Notes: generated from the letters alone by a model not told the origin. Positions 20,831 to 29,686 are shown, counted from the stretch's first letter. The stretch: 64,000 nucleotides of DNA from an uncultured Psychrobacter sp. (GCF_947500265.1 NZ_CANMRN010000004.1:124001-188000), one strand, 5' to 3'. Program-made: numbers and translations.

Positions 20831-21819
20831 AACGCTTTGAATACAGTCGTGCTGATGCACCAGAGCAAGCGGCAATATCTGCCAGTACTGAGGATGCGTC
20901 TTTTATCGCAGGCGGTACCAACTTATTAGACTTGATGAAATTGGAGATTGAAACGCCAATTAAATTGGTTGATATTACCCGTTTAGAATTAGAGCAAGTC
21001 GAAACCACTGCTGACGGTGGTTTGCGTATCGGTACGCTTGTGACCAATAGTGATTTGGCAGCGCATCCTGAGGTTATTGTAAATTATCCAGTATTATCCC
21101 GAGCGATTTTGGCAGGAGCGACTGGTCAGTTGCGTAATAAAGCAACGACTGGCGGTAATTTCTTGCAGCGCACACGTTGTTATTATTTTTACCAGACAGA
21201 CAGCGCCTGCAACAAGCGTGAACCGGGGACAGGTTGTCCTGCTATCAATGGCGAGAACCGTACGCTAGCTATTTTAGGCACGAGCGATGCCTGTATCGCT
21301 CAGCACCCATCTGACATGGCAGTGGCGATGCGCTTGCTGGATGCCACTATCGAGACAGTTAAGGCGGACGGCTCGATTCGTACTATCAATGTAAAAGACT
21401 TTTATTGCTTACCGAAAGATACGCCGCATATCGAAAATGTATTAGAGGCAGGTGAGTTAATCACTCACGTTGTATTACCTGCGCCTATCAAAGGTATGCA
21501 CACCTATGACAAAGTGCGAGATCGTGCTTCTTATGCCTTTTCACTCGTATCCTGTGCAGCAGTAATAGACGCTGATGATAGCGGTAATCTAAAGACGGTA
21601 CGATTGGCATTTGGTGGTATCGGTACGGAGCCATGGCGTAATGAAGAAGTTGAGGCGCTATTAACAGATACCGATGGCAATACTGATGTCATCACGCAAG
21701 CCGCTGATCTGTTATTGCAGGATGCCAAAGGTAATGGTCAAAACGACTTTAAGATACCGTTGACGCGTCGCCTACTAAAACAAGTCATTCAGCGCGCACT
21801 AGCGGGCGAGGGAGCATAA
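20827..21819 (+). CDS. Molybdenum hydroxylase FAD-binding subunit (PaoB-like)
   Basis: The FAD-binding motif FIAGGTNLLDLMK and GATGQLRNKATTGGNFLQRTR region define the xanthine-dehydrogenase medium subunit, here 330 residues. Cys118, 128, 137 and 156 correspond to the extra [4Fe-4S] cluster insertion known from PaoB and 4-hydroxybenzoyl-CoA reductase (NKREPGTGC). This argues for a PaoABC-type aldehyde oxidoreductase rather than a classical xanthine dehydrogenase. AGGAGG precedes the ATG, which overlaps the upstream stop. Confidence 0.92.
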   Translation: MKRFEYSRADAPEQAAISASTEDASFIAGGTNLLDLMKLEIETPIKLVDITRLELEQVETTADGGLRIGTLVTNSDLAAHPEVIVNYPVLSRAILAGATGQLRNKATTGGNFLQRTRCYYFYQTDSACNKREPGTGCPAINGENRTLAILGTSDACIAQHPSDMAVAMRLLDATIETVKADGSIRTINVKDFYCLPKDTPHIENVLEAGELITHVVLPAPIKGMHTYDKVRDRASYAFSLVSCAAVIDADDSGNLKTVRLAFGGIGTEPWRNEEVEALLTDTDGNTDVITQAADLLLQDAKGNGQNDFKIPLTRRLLKQVIQRALAGEGA

Positions 21820-21821
21820 TC

Positions 21822-24260
21822 ATGTCATTATTTGAATCAATCACTCAGTCAGAACCGACCAAAAAAATGACTATGGATGAGCCTGTTGAGTCTTTGTTTA
21901 GCACAACAGCGAGCAAACTGGTTGGTAAGCCAATTAACCGTGTTGACGGCTCGCTGAAGGTTAGTGGTCAAGCGCCTTACAGTGCTGAAATCCATTTAGA
22001 CAATAAAGCGTACGGTGTCTTGGTCGGTGCGACCATTGCCAAAGGACAAGTCGAAAATATCGATAGTAGTTCTTTAGATGGCATCCCTAATATTATCAAG
22101 GTCGTGACAGACCCTAAGCACTTTTTGCGTAATTCGCAGCAAGGTGGATTAAAAAAAGCCCCGAAGCAGGGAGCGACTGAGATTTTTTATCATGGTCAGC
22201 CTATTGCGGTGGTCATCGCTGAAACCTTTGAAGCAGCAACGGAAGGAGCGAATGCGCTTAAAGTCACTTATAAAGATGAGACTGACCAAGCGGCATTAAA
22301 TTTTACCAAAGAGTTGTCTAACGCCCATGAAGTTGATGAGAAAAAAGGCTCTGATAAAAATTATGTCCAAGGTGATCCTGAGCAAGGATTAGCTGATGCT
22401 GAGGTAACGCTTGATCGCTTTTATCATACGCCAAGTCAAAACAGCTCTGCGATGGAGCCACATGCGACATTGGCACATTGGGAAGGCGATAAGCTCGTTC
22501 TTTATACGGCCAATCAAATGCTGGCGTCTTGTAAGCAGCAAGTGATGGATGCGCTAGACTTAAATAAAGATCAAGTTCAATTAATTGCGCACTATGTCGG
22601 TGGTGGGTTTGGTAGCAAGCTCGGTATTGCGCCTGAATCTATTGCCGCTGCAATTGCGTCAAAAGAGCTTGGTCGTCCAATATTGATTACCATGACCCGT
22701 CCACAAGTGATGGAAGCGACAGTTAGACGCTCAAATACTCGTCAGCGTATCGCAATCGGCTGTGATAAAGATGGCGTTATCGATACGTTGATTCACGATA
22801 CCATTTCTAGTAATTTGCCAGACGAGGCGTTCTTTGAGCCAACTGCCTTGTCTACGCATTATCTATACAGTGGTAAAAACCGCCGTGTAAATTATGAAAT
22901 GGTCGACATGAATCAAGTGTTATCAGGTTCGATGCGTGCGCCTGGCGAAGCGGTCGGTATGATTGCCGTTGAATGTGCAATGGATGAATTGGCTGCGCAA
23001 TTAGACCTTGATCCTATAGAGCTACGCCGCCGTAATGAACCCGAAAAAGACCCTAGTAAAGACATTCCGTTTTCGACGCGCCAGCTGATTGCCTGTATGG
23101 AGCAAGGTGCTGAGCAGTTCGGTTGGAGTCAGCGCAACGTAAAGCCTGCCAGTCAATTAGAAGGTGACTGGTGGATAGGCACAGGCATGGCTGCCGCCGC
23201 ACGTGGTAATCAGTTACAGTCTTCTGAAGCACGAGCAACTCTGCAAATCGATAAGTCAAAAGCGCTCGGTGTCAAAGCAGTCATCGAGACAGACATGACA
23301 GATATTGGTACAGGGTCTTATACAGTGTTTTCTCAGGTAGCGGCAGATTTATTAGGACTACCTATTGACCATATCGAGATGAAGTTAGGCGATAGTGCCC
23401 TGCCACCTGCATCAGGTTCCGGTGGTAGTTGGGGCGCTGCGAGTGCAGGTAGTGGTGTCTATCTCGCTTGTGAGCAGTTGCGTGAGATGCTAGCAGAAAA
23501 AGTCGGTCTATACCCTGATACGATTCAGCTGGATAAGGGTCAAATTAAGCAAGTAGGCAAGCACGATTTGACAGCGGTAGAGACAGCCAAAGAGAACGGT
23601 CAAGCGTTTGCTGATAGCACTATTGATAAAATATCTGAAACTACAGGAGTCTCATTTTCAGAGAATGTATTAGAAGAACAGTCAGAATCAGAAAAATATG
23701 ATTTTGACAATACAGAATCATATGCGCTTGCTGACGTGATCGCAGGCTATGAGGAGCAAAAAGTCAGTGCCAAAGGTCAGATAAAGCCAGGTAAAAATGG
23801 TAAGAAGTATCGTCAGTCCTCTTTTGGTGCAAACTTCGCTGAAGTAGCCGTGCATAAAGTCACTGGTGAAATTCGAGTCAAACGCATGACAGGCGCATTT
23901 GCTGCAGGTCGTATTCTTAACCATAAAACAGCGACTTCGCAATGCTATGGCGGCATGGTATTTGGTATTGGTTCAGCGTTAATGGAAGAGGTCATCCATG
24001 ATAAACGTGACGGTCGCCTATGTAACCATGACCTCGCTGAATATCATGTGCCGGTCAATGCAGACGTACCACAGTTAGATGTGATATTGGTCGAAGAGGA
24101 TGACCCTTATACCAACCCAATGCATATCAAAGGTATTGGTGAGACGGCTATTGCTGGTGCTGCCGCTGCAATTGCTAATGCTGTCTACAATGCCGTCGGC
24201 GTACGTGTTTATGATTTTCCGATTACGCTTGATAAATTGCTTTACGAGATGCCAGAGTAA
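21822..24260 (+). CDS. Molybdenum hydroxylase large subunit, aldehyde oxidoreductase-like (PaoC-like)
   Basis: The 812-residue subunit binds molybdopterin cytosine dinucleotide and carries the active site. Visible elements are the N-terminal a/b hammerhead (KVSGQAPYSAEI), GGGFGSK, the SMRAPGEA segment and the catalytic Glu in GIGETAIAG near the C-terminus. It is about 80 residues longer than E. coli PaoC. Much of the excess is an acidic, Ser/Glu-rich insertion around residues 580-640. It starts 2 bases after paoB. The substrate is probably an aromatic or N-heterocyclic aldehyde; this is inferred from the family. Confidence 0.92.
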   Translation: MSLFESITQSEPTKKMTMDEPVESLFSTTASKLVGKPINRVDGSLKVSGQAPYSAEIHLDNKAYGVLVGATIAKGQVENIDSSSLDGIPNIIKVVTDPKHFLRNSQQGGLKKAPKQGATEIFYHGQPIAVVIAETFEAATEGANALKVTYKDETDQAALNFTKELSNAHEVDEKKGSDKNYVQGDPEQGLADAEVTLDRFYHTPSQNSSAMEPHATLAHWEGDKLVLYTANQMLASCKQQVMDALDLNKDQVQLIAHYVGGGFGSKLGIAPESIAAAIASKELGRPILITMTRPQVMEATVRRSNTRQRIAIGCDKDGVIDTLIHDTISSNLPDEAFFEPTALSTHYLYSGKNRRVNYEMVDMNQVLSGSMRAPGEAVGMIAVECAMDELAAQLDLDPIELRRRNEPEKDPSKDIPFSTRQLIACMEQGAEQFGWSQRNVKPASQLEGDWWIGTGMAAAARGNQLQSSEARATLQIDKSKALGVKAVIETDMTDIGTGSYTVFSQVAADLLGLPIDHIEMKLGDSALPPASGSGGSWGAASAGSGVYLACEQLREMLAEKVGLYPDTIQLDKGQIKQVGKHDLTAVETAKENGQAFADSTIDKISETTGVSFSENVLEEQSESEKYDFDNTESYALADVIAGYEEQKVSAKGQIKPGKNGKKYRQSSFGANFAEVAVHKVTGEIRVKRMTGAFAAGRILNHKTATSQCYGGMVFGIGSALMEEVIHDKRDGRLCNHDLAEYHVPVNADVPQLDVILVEEDDPYTNPMHIKGIGETAIAGAAAAIANAVYNAVGVRVYDFPITLDKLLYEMPE

Positions 24261-24285
24261 TTTTTTGAGCCATATGTACGACAGG

Positions 24286-24309
24286 AACCCGCTTAATGAG
24301 CGGGTTTTT
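24286..24309 (+). terminator. Intrinsic terminator or attenuator between paoC and xdhC
   Basis: Stem AACCCGCT with AGCGGGTT, 5-base loop, then a short T-run (TTT after the stem). It lies in the 111-base gap inside an otherwise co-directional cluster, so it may reduce expression of the maturation genes relative to the enzyme subunits. Confidence 0.7.
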
Positions 24310-24371
24310 ATAACTCAATCAGCAGTATATTTCGTCATTATCAAGAAAATAACTACCAAATAAGAGGCGTT

Positions 24372-25721
24372 ATGAATCAGGTCGCTGACATTCTTAAGCT
24401 GGCAATCAAAGCTAAGCAACAGGGTATTGATGCTGTATTGGCAACGGTCGTACGTACTGAAGGCTCAGCATATCGCCGTGCTGGCGCGATGATGCTTATC
24501 TGTGAGGATGGTCGCTCAGTTGGGATGATTAGTGGTGGCTGCTTGGAGCCGCACATTATCAAACGTGCCTTCTGGCTTACTCGTAACGGTGCCAATGTGC
24601 AAGTTTATCAGACGGGTGATGACATTCAATATGCTGACGATGGCCAAGCGCAAGCAGGCGTGAAGCAAACTAATTCTGATATATATGATGGATCGGATAA
24701 CGGTTTAAATGACGGTTTAGATGACGGTTTAGATGTCGGTTTAGATGAAGAGGACTTTGATGAGCTAAATTTTGGATTGGGCTGTAATGGGCGGGTGCAT
24801 GTATTGTTTGAGCGACTAACGACAGCAACGCCATTGTTAGAGACAATCCGTAATGTTCGACGCACTCAGCAGCCGATTACTGTAGCGACTTTGATTCGTG
24901 CTAACGACTATCAGCATCAAGATTCTATAACGCAAAACAGTGATAAATTGCAAATTGGGATGCGTATTAATTTAGATGAATACCGCAGTTTGGGAAGCGT
25001 TTCTGCACTAGGGAAAACAGCTCTTTCCAGCATACTTGCCAATACTGTAGAAGAGTTAGCAGAATATAAGCTGTCTGATAAAAACGCCAAATATGTGACG
25101 GTGGAAAACGGCGAGGTAACAACAGAGTGGCTTGTGCAACGCCTGCAACCACAATTGCGTCTATTGATTTGCGGGGCAGGTAATGATGTGATGCCACTGG
25201 TGACCATGGCTAAACTACAAGATTGGCATGTGACAGTTGTAGATAGTCGCGCGCAATATGCGACGCGTATGCGGTTTCCTCAAGCAGACACTGTGATGTT
25301 GCTACCTTTAGATGATAGTGAATCTTTGCTTAAGCTAAGCAATAACGCAGCAGTTGCCTTGATGTCACACAGCTTGAGTCAAGATCGCGCGCGCCTAGCA
25401 ATACTGCTCAAGCATCCAGACAATTATAAATACTTAGGACAGTTAGGGCCGAGCTATCGTACCGAACGCTTAATTAATGAGATTAGCATAAACCTTAGCA
25501 ATCCTACTATGTTAGAAGCTGGTATTCATAAATTGCATTATCCGATTGGTTATAAGCTGGGCGGAGACGGCCCTGAGGCACTCGCGCTTGGCATCATGGC
25601 AGAAATAAATACGGTCATGCACAATAAAACTGCCTCAATAAGTGGCTCACACAGTAGTTTCTCAAATATCTCAGCGGTGAGTAGTGATACAGATGCCAAT
25701 ACTGTCCAGAGTGGCGTATGA
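24372..25721 (+). CDS. XdhC/CoxI-family molybdenum cofactor insertion chaperone (PaoD-like)
   Basis: XdhC proteins bind molybdenum cofactor, promote its sulfuration and deliver it to molybdenum hydroxylases. The N-terminal XdhC domain shows RTEGSAYRRAGAMMLI and SGGCLEPHI. The C-terminal Rossmann domain shows LLICGAGNDVMPL and YLGQLGPSYRTERL. The 449-residue length is larger than usual because an acidic linker containing four 12-bp repeats (24702-24749) separates the GDDIQYADD segment from FGLGCNGRV. The stop overlaps the next start as ATGA. It serves the upstream enzyme. Confidence 0.9.
   Translation: MNQVADILKLAIKAKQQGIDAVLATVVRTEGSAYRRAGAMMLICEDGRSVGMISGGCLEPHIIKRAFWLTRNGANVQVYQTGDDIQYADDGQAQAGVKQTNSDIYDGSDNGLNDGLDDGLDVGLDEEDFDELNFGLGCNGRVHVLFERLTTATPLLETIRNVRRTQQPITVATLIRANDYQHQDSITQNSDKLQIGMRINLDEYRSLGSVSALGKTALSSILANTVEELAEYKLSDKNAKYVTVENGEVTTEWLVQRLQPQLRLLICGAGNDVMPLVTMAKLQDWHVTVVDSRAQYATRMRFPQADTVMLLPLDDSESLLKLSNNAAVALMSHSLSQDRARLAILLKHPDNYKYLGQLGPSYRTERLINEISINLSNPTMLEAGIHKLHYPIGYKLGGDGPEALALGIMAEINTVMHNKTASISGSHSSFSNISAVSSDTDANTVQSGV
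24702..24749 (+). repeat. Four tandem 12-bp units inside the xdhC-like gene
   Basis: Units GGTTTAAATGAC, GGTTTAGATGAC, GGTTTAGATGTC and GGTTTAGATGAA follow each other without gaps. They encode Gly-Leu-Asp/Asn-Asp/Val/Glu repeats from about residue 111. The unit is a multiple of three, so copy number changes would keep the frame. Confidence 0.9.
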
Positions 25722-26440
25722 GTAAGCGTGCATTTAGAGAAGGTGCTGAACATACAGAAAGTACTGAACAGCAGAGCCAAAATCATGCGGTTATTATCTT
25801 AGCAAGCGGCCTCAGTCAGCGTCTCGGTGAACCCAAGCAGCTACTCATTAAGAATGGCGAACCGTTGGTTACTTATATGACTCGACTGGCAACAACTACC
25901 AATCCGCAAGTTATTATAATTGTCATCCCTGATAATCATCATTTGATTGCTAGTACGATGACAGAGTTGGCTAATCAATATCCAACGGTTCAAATAGTGG
26001 TGAACTCGCAAGCTAATACTGGTATGGCGCACAGTTTGAGTCTGGGTATTGAGACAATTGCTGCTTTTGAATCGACTTCAATCGATCGAGTGCTCATCAT
26101 AGGAGTCGATCAAGTATTATTAGATGAGCCACATTTAACGGCTTTGCTAGCGGGCGAGCAGCCAGTAGTAGCCAGTCGCTATCACAGCTGGCAACGTTTA
26201 GAAAAACATCAAAATCGAGATAAAACGGTATCTGATATCACAGGTCTACCTTTAGCAATTAACTATAAACTGCTGAGACAATGGCAGTCAGAATTGATAG
26301 GAGATAAAGGGCTTCGTTACCTCATTAGAGGGTTGCCCGCTGATCAAATAGGTGAGGTCGATAATGACCAACTTAGTTACGATATTGATACGCCCGAGCA
26401 GCTAGCATTTGCCAAACAAAAAGGCTGGCTTGATAGCTAG
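25718..26440 (+). CDS. MocA-type molybdenum cofactor nucleotidyltransferase
   Basis: A 240-residue MobA/MocA-like NTP transferase. The nucleotide-binding motif is ILASGLSQRLGEPKQLL, then GVDQVLLDEPHL for the metal-binding Asp, and the C-terminal YDIDTPEQL. MocA makes molybdopterin cytosine dinucleotide, the cofactor form required by PaoC-type enzymes. The ATGA overlap with the xdhC-like gene couples the two maturation proteins. About 25 N-terminal residues precede the fold, rich in Glu and Gln. Confidence 0.88.
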   Translation: MSKRAFREGAEHTESTEQQSQNHAVIILASGLSQRLGEPKQLLIKNGEPLVTYMTRLATTTNPQVIIIVIPDNHHLIASTMTELANQYPTVQIVVNSQANTGMAHSLSLGIETIAAFESTSIDRVLIIGVDQVLLDEPHLTALLAGEQPVVASRYHSWQRLEKHQNRDKTVSDITGLPLAINYKLLRQWQSELIGDKGLRYLIRGLPADQIGEVDNDQLSYDIDTPEQLAFAKQKGWLDS

Positions 26441-26488
26441 CATAATTAATTTAATTTATTTTGAACAGTATTCATTTTGAACAACGAA

Positions 26489-27064
26489 ATGCGAGAGAGT
26501 AAAATTATAAATACGATAGAAACCGAACGACTGTACCTACGACAATGGCGAGCGAGCGATTTTGCGCCATTCGCTGAGATGAATGCTAACCCTGAAGTGA
26601 TGGAATACTTTCCTAAGTTATTGACTACTTCCATGAGTAATACTATCGCCAAAAAATGCCAGTCGCTGATTGATGATAATGGGTGGGGTTTTTGGGCGGT
26701 GAGTCTAAAAGAGACAGATACTTTTATTGGTATGGTTGGGTTAAATCATGCGCATGCCGACATGCCATTTTCTCCTGCTGTCGAGATTGCTTGGCGGCTA
26801 CATAATGACTATTGGGGATTAGGGTATGCGACTGAAGCTGCCCGAGCATCTCTGAATTTTGCCTTTGTTGAACTAGGGATTGAGGAAGTAGTTTCATTTA
26901 CAGCAGTCATTAATAAGCGCTCACAACTGGTTATGGAGCGCCTTGGTATGACCAATACACAGAAGGATTTTTTTCACCCTATGCTTGAGTCTAATCATCG
27001 GCTCGCTGAGCATGTGCTGTACAAAATAACTCGGCAGCAATGGCAGGATACTGTGCTTACTTAA
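26489..27064 (+). CDS. GNAT family N-acetyltransferase (RimJ/RimL-like)
   Basis: 191 residues with the GNAT pattern: TERLYLRQWRASDF at the N-terminus, EIAWRLHNDYWGLGYATEAARA for the acetyl-CoA pyrophosphate loop, and NKRSQLVMERLGM near the end. This arrangement is common to ribosomal-protein or small-molecule acetyltransferases, and the substrate cannot be predicted. An in-frame TTG at 26477 is an alternative start; neither has a strong SD. It lies downstream of the molybdenum operon but without obvious functional connection. Confidence 0.85.
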   Translation: MRESKIINTIETERLYLRQWRASDFAPFAEMNANPEVMEYFPKLLTTSMSNTIAKKCQSLIDDNGWGFWAVSLKETDTFIGMVGLNHAHADMPFSPAVEIAWRLHNDYWGLGYATEAARASLNFAFVELGIEEVVSFTAVINKRSQLVMERLGMTNTQKDFFHPMLESNHRLAEHVLYKITRQQWQDTVLT

Positions 27065-27083
27065 TTGCATTGACGGCTGGCTT

Positions 27084-27764
27084 TTACTCTGTTTGGCTAC
27101 TATTATCACGCGAAAACGTCAGAATATGCCCTTTAAATGGTAAGTCTAGGTAAGTCGTATTTTCAGGTTTTACATGCTTACTACTAAAGCCGAATTCAGT
27201 CATCTTGTTGGTTAGTTTGTTCTTGCGACCGCGACCAGGATCGACCACGATGACCTCGCAAGTCGGCATAGCATGACGGTCAATGAACTCAGCTAATATG
27301 TCAATGTGTTGGTCTTCATAGAGTAGGTCACTACCGATAATCATATCAAACTTACCAAGATGGCTATTGTCCTCTGCCCAATCTAAACGCTCAAAATTAA
27401 TCTCTTTGTTATTATTCAGCGTGGTATTCCTATCAAGGAAATACTCAACCGTTGGATGATAGTCAGTCGCTGTGATGTCCGCATGCCTATGATTCAGTAG
27501 CAGACTAGAGAGCGCCATACCGCAGCCAACTTCCAAGATACGTTTGCCTGCAATATCGTAATCAAGCATATGATTGGCCAGCACCAAGCTTGACGGCCAT
27601 ATCACCCCAAACATCGGCCAAGAAGCGGAGCAAATGCCAAGTTTTAACGCTTCGTCATCAGGGTCACTAAATTGTTGATTGTCACGTAGTGTACAAATAT
27701 GAATGTCGGTGTTGCCAATTTCAATCGTTTGATAACGCACGCGCACAGTGGTCAGCGAAGTCAT
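27084..27764 (-). CDS. SAM-dependent methyltransferase (Methyltransf_16-like)
   Basis: A 226-residue Rossmann methyltransferase with the SAM-binding motif RILEVGCGMALSSLLL, acidic motif DITATDYHP and motif IV MIIGSDLLYEDQH, then VVDPGRGRKNKL. This pattern resembles the protein-lysine methyltransferase family related to METTL/FAM86 proteins. The substrate is unknown. It converges with the acetyltransferase gene, with 19 bases between the stops. Confidence 0.82.
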   Translation of the reverse strand: MTSLTTVRVRYQTIEIGNTDIHICTLRDNQQFSDPDDEALKLGICSASWPMFGVIWPSSLVLANHMLDYDIAGKRILEVGCGMALSSLLLNHRHADITATDYHPTVEYFLDRNTTLNNNKEINFERLDWAEDNSHLGKFDMIIGSDLLYEDQHIDILAEFIDRHAMPTCEVIVVDPGRGRKNKLTNKMTEFGFSSKHVKPENTTYLDLPFKGHILTFSRDNSSQTE

Positions 27765-28183
27765 AAACTGTCCTAAAAAATAAGCAAGAATGCAAGGTTT
27801 GGCAGGGGTTGCCGATTTCGGTAGGGTACAACGTTGAAAAAGATAATTAAAATGTTGGAAGCGGTATAGATGTTTGAATGATTAGAGATTTGTGGCAACT
27901 TAAGTCGTGGCAAGAAAATACTTAAGTATGTGAGGAGAGTATGACCTAAATTCTCACAAGTTATTGTTAATTCTGAGAGTATTGTTATTGCTGCGTAGAG
28001 TTGGCTGATATTAAAGAGTGATATAGATAAAAATGGTACGAAAAAGATTTATATGAGAATAAGCGGTGCGCTTGATTTTAGCTAAGCGCACTGCTTATGC
28101 TCGCGTAAAAGATTGAGATTAGGCATCATATCAGTCGATACAGTGGAATGAATTAAGCGAGTTAAATCAGTTAAGAAACCTCC
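27765..28183. other. Intergenic region with a strong hairpin at 28061-28096
   Basis: 419 bases without a gene. AAGCGGTGCGCTT pairs with AAGCGCACTGCTT (one mismatch) across a 10-base loop. No T-run follows on either strand, so this is not a standard terminator. It lies about 90 bases beyond the 3' end of the leftward sensory cluster and could protect the mRNA 3' end or be part of a small RNA. Confidence 0.5.
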
Positions 28184-28798
28184 TTAGTTAAGAAATCTCA
28201 ATCCAGACGTTTTAAGTGCCCATACCAGCTCTACAAAGGCACGACTATTGGTCAGAGGTTCGCCATCGATGATGAGAACGTAGCCTGCATTGTCTATCCA
28301 TAAAAACACAAAGCTGGTCTCAGGAATGAGTAGGTCGACCTGCTGAAAAAACGAGATGGCCTGACTCTCTACTGCCCACCCACGTTGCTTTTGGCGGAGC
28401 ATAAAGCCTGAAAAATCAGCGGCGGCGACACTGAGCATGTCCGCTTCTTCTTGACTATAGCCAACTCGCGCTAAACAAAACCCTTCATCAGAGCCGATCG
28501 CGGCACGGCGTTTACCAGATAAGCTCGCCACGACATAAGGCAAAAACTGGTCCAATGGCAAGTTAGGCGCTGGTAAAAACAGTGACAGCTTTTCAATCCA
28601 ACCTTTTTCGATAAAGCTCTGTAGCCATTGTTCAGAATAGCGCTGAAGCCAGTCAGCGGCGAGCAGTGTCTGATCATAAGATAGCAAATCCTGTAATGCC
28701 AACTGCTCATCAGTCGGTTCGTTCTGTGAAAACGCCTCAAAAATACCAGCTGGCGTCAGGGTAAGATAGGTTTTATCAGCATTTAAGTAAGAGGACAT
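28184..28798 (-). CDS. Unknown protein with Roadblock/LC7-like C-terminal region
   Basis: A soluble protein of 204 residues (208 if started at the ATG at 28810). The first ~95 residues are helical and not recognised. From about residue 95 the sequence AAIGSDEGFCLARVGYSQEEADMLSVAAA has the strand, Gly-turn, long-helix pattern of Roadblock/LC7 domains. It is followed by an FVFLWIDNAGYVLII strand pair and a final helix. It is the last gene of a leftward cluster whose first gene encodes a clear Roadblock protein. Neither candidate start has a strong SD. Function is unknown, and the fold assignment is tentative. Confidence 0.55.
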   Translation of the reverse strand: MSSYLNADKTYLTLTPAGIFEAFSQNEPTDEQLALQDLLSYDQTLLAADWLQRYSEQWLQSFIEKGWIEKLSLFLPAPNLPLDQFLPYVVASLSGKRRAAIGSDEGFCLARVGYSQEEADMLSVAAADFSGFMLRQKQRGWAVESQAISFFQQVDLLIPETSFVFLWIDNAGYVLIIDGEPLTNSRAFVELVWALKTSGLRFLN

Positions 28799-28850
28799 AG
28801 TAACTACCATTATGATAAAAGTGATTAATAAGTAACAAATTAAGCTTTCA

Positions 28851-28957
28851 TATCGTTGAGTTCAAATAATTTCGGTACAAGGAAACCGAGCGTAAGTTAT
28901 ACATTATTATGCTTAGCGAGGATAACGATGTAGCGGATTTATGTGGATTTGACTATA
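28851..28957 (-). repeat. Dispersed 107-bp repeat, copy A
   Basis: The reverse complement aligns over its full length with copy C (40187-40293), by eye about 80% identical. Shared blocks include ATCCTCGCTAAGCATA, AATGTATAACTT and CTCGGTTTCCTTGTA. The ends carry the imperfect inverted repeat TATAGTCA / TGACTATA type. Its right end overlaps the last 19 bases of the gene 28939-29562. Confidence 0.85.
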
Positions 28958-29562
28958 GTTTGATCGAGATGTTGTTGGCAGTTGTCCCAGCGTGCATCGA
29001 ACTGCCAATCACTTCTACCCAAGCGAAACCATACTAGCGAAAATGCGAGACGATCATTGCGCGCAGTACAATGGGCAAAAAACTCATTTTCGATTTGCTC
29101 AATCGTACCCCAGTCTTCGTCATCACGCGCTTGCATCAGCTCAGTGGTGATGTCTTTAGCGATTTCTCGGGCATCGTCGCTGCTGATACGCAGCCGTTGC
29201 TTTTGCTCATTGAGAGAAGGGGATATCAGCACACTCCAACGAGTGGCCAACATACTATTGCGCTGGATGTATCTTTTCTTATCAATGCAATCGCGAAAGC
29301 CTTGCTGGACATGAGGATACAAACGATCTTTGATACGAGTAAATAGGTTGTTTACATCATATGGGATATCAAACCAGCACCCATAAAAAAAGTCCGCTAC
29401 AGCGCCTTGTAACGGCTCTTTCTCCGTCAACAGTAACGCTGCATTGATACGCTGCTCATGAAAGTGACGGTTGTTGGGTGCCAAAAATACTTTACGAGAG
29501 TAAAACCGCAATACTCGATGCGCGACTCTTTCATTTTCTTTGATCAGGTCTGAATCAGACAT
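28939..29562 (-). CDS. Conserved protein of unknown function in the sensory cluster
   Basis: A 207-residue charged, mostly helical protein with no signal peptide, membrane segment or motif I recognise. AGGAGG stands 8 bases before the ATG, an excellent ribosome binding site, so it is a real gene. The last six codons and stop lie inside repeat copy A, so the present C-terminus (TIVKST) is probably repeat-derived. The gene is 124 bases downstream of the PhnD-like gene and on the same strand as the Roadblock and PAS genes. A shared pathway is inferred from position only. Confidence 0.7.
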   Translation of the reverse strand: MSDSDLIKENERVAHRVLRFYSRKVFLAPNNRHFHEQRINAALLLTEKEPLQGAVADFFYGCWFDIPYDVNNLFTRIKDRLYPHVQQGFRDCIDKKRYIQRNSMLATRWSVLISPSLNEQKQRLRISSDDAREIAKDITTELMQARDDEDWGTIEQIENEFFAHCTARNDRLAFSLVWFRLGRSDWQFDARWDNCQQHLDQTIVKST

Positions 29563-29686
29563 AATAATACCCTCCTGTCATCGCTATTATTACGACGGTG
29601 CTTGCTTCAGTGATAATGATGTCATACGACAAACGATGACTTCATTTCGCAAAATAGCGCTTGATATCAATACAATGATTGAGCGA

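Noticed and set aside
24626..24865. Antisense frame rich in Ser/Lys/Pro repeats opposite the xdhC-like gene
   Set aside because: It is the mirror of the 12-bp coding repeats and acidic codons of the real gene, with no SD or independent context.
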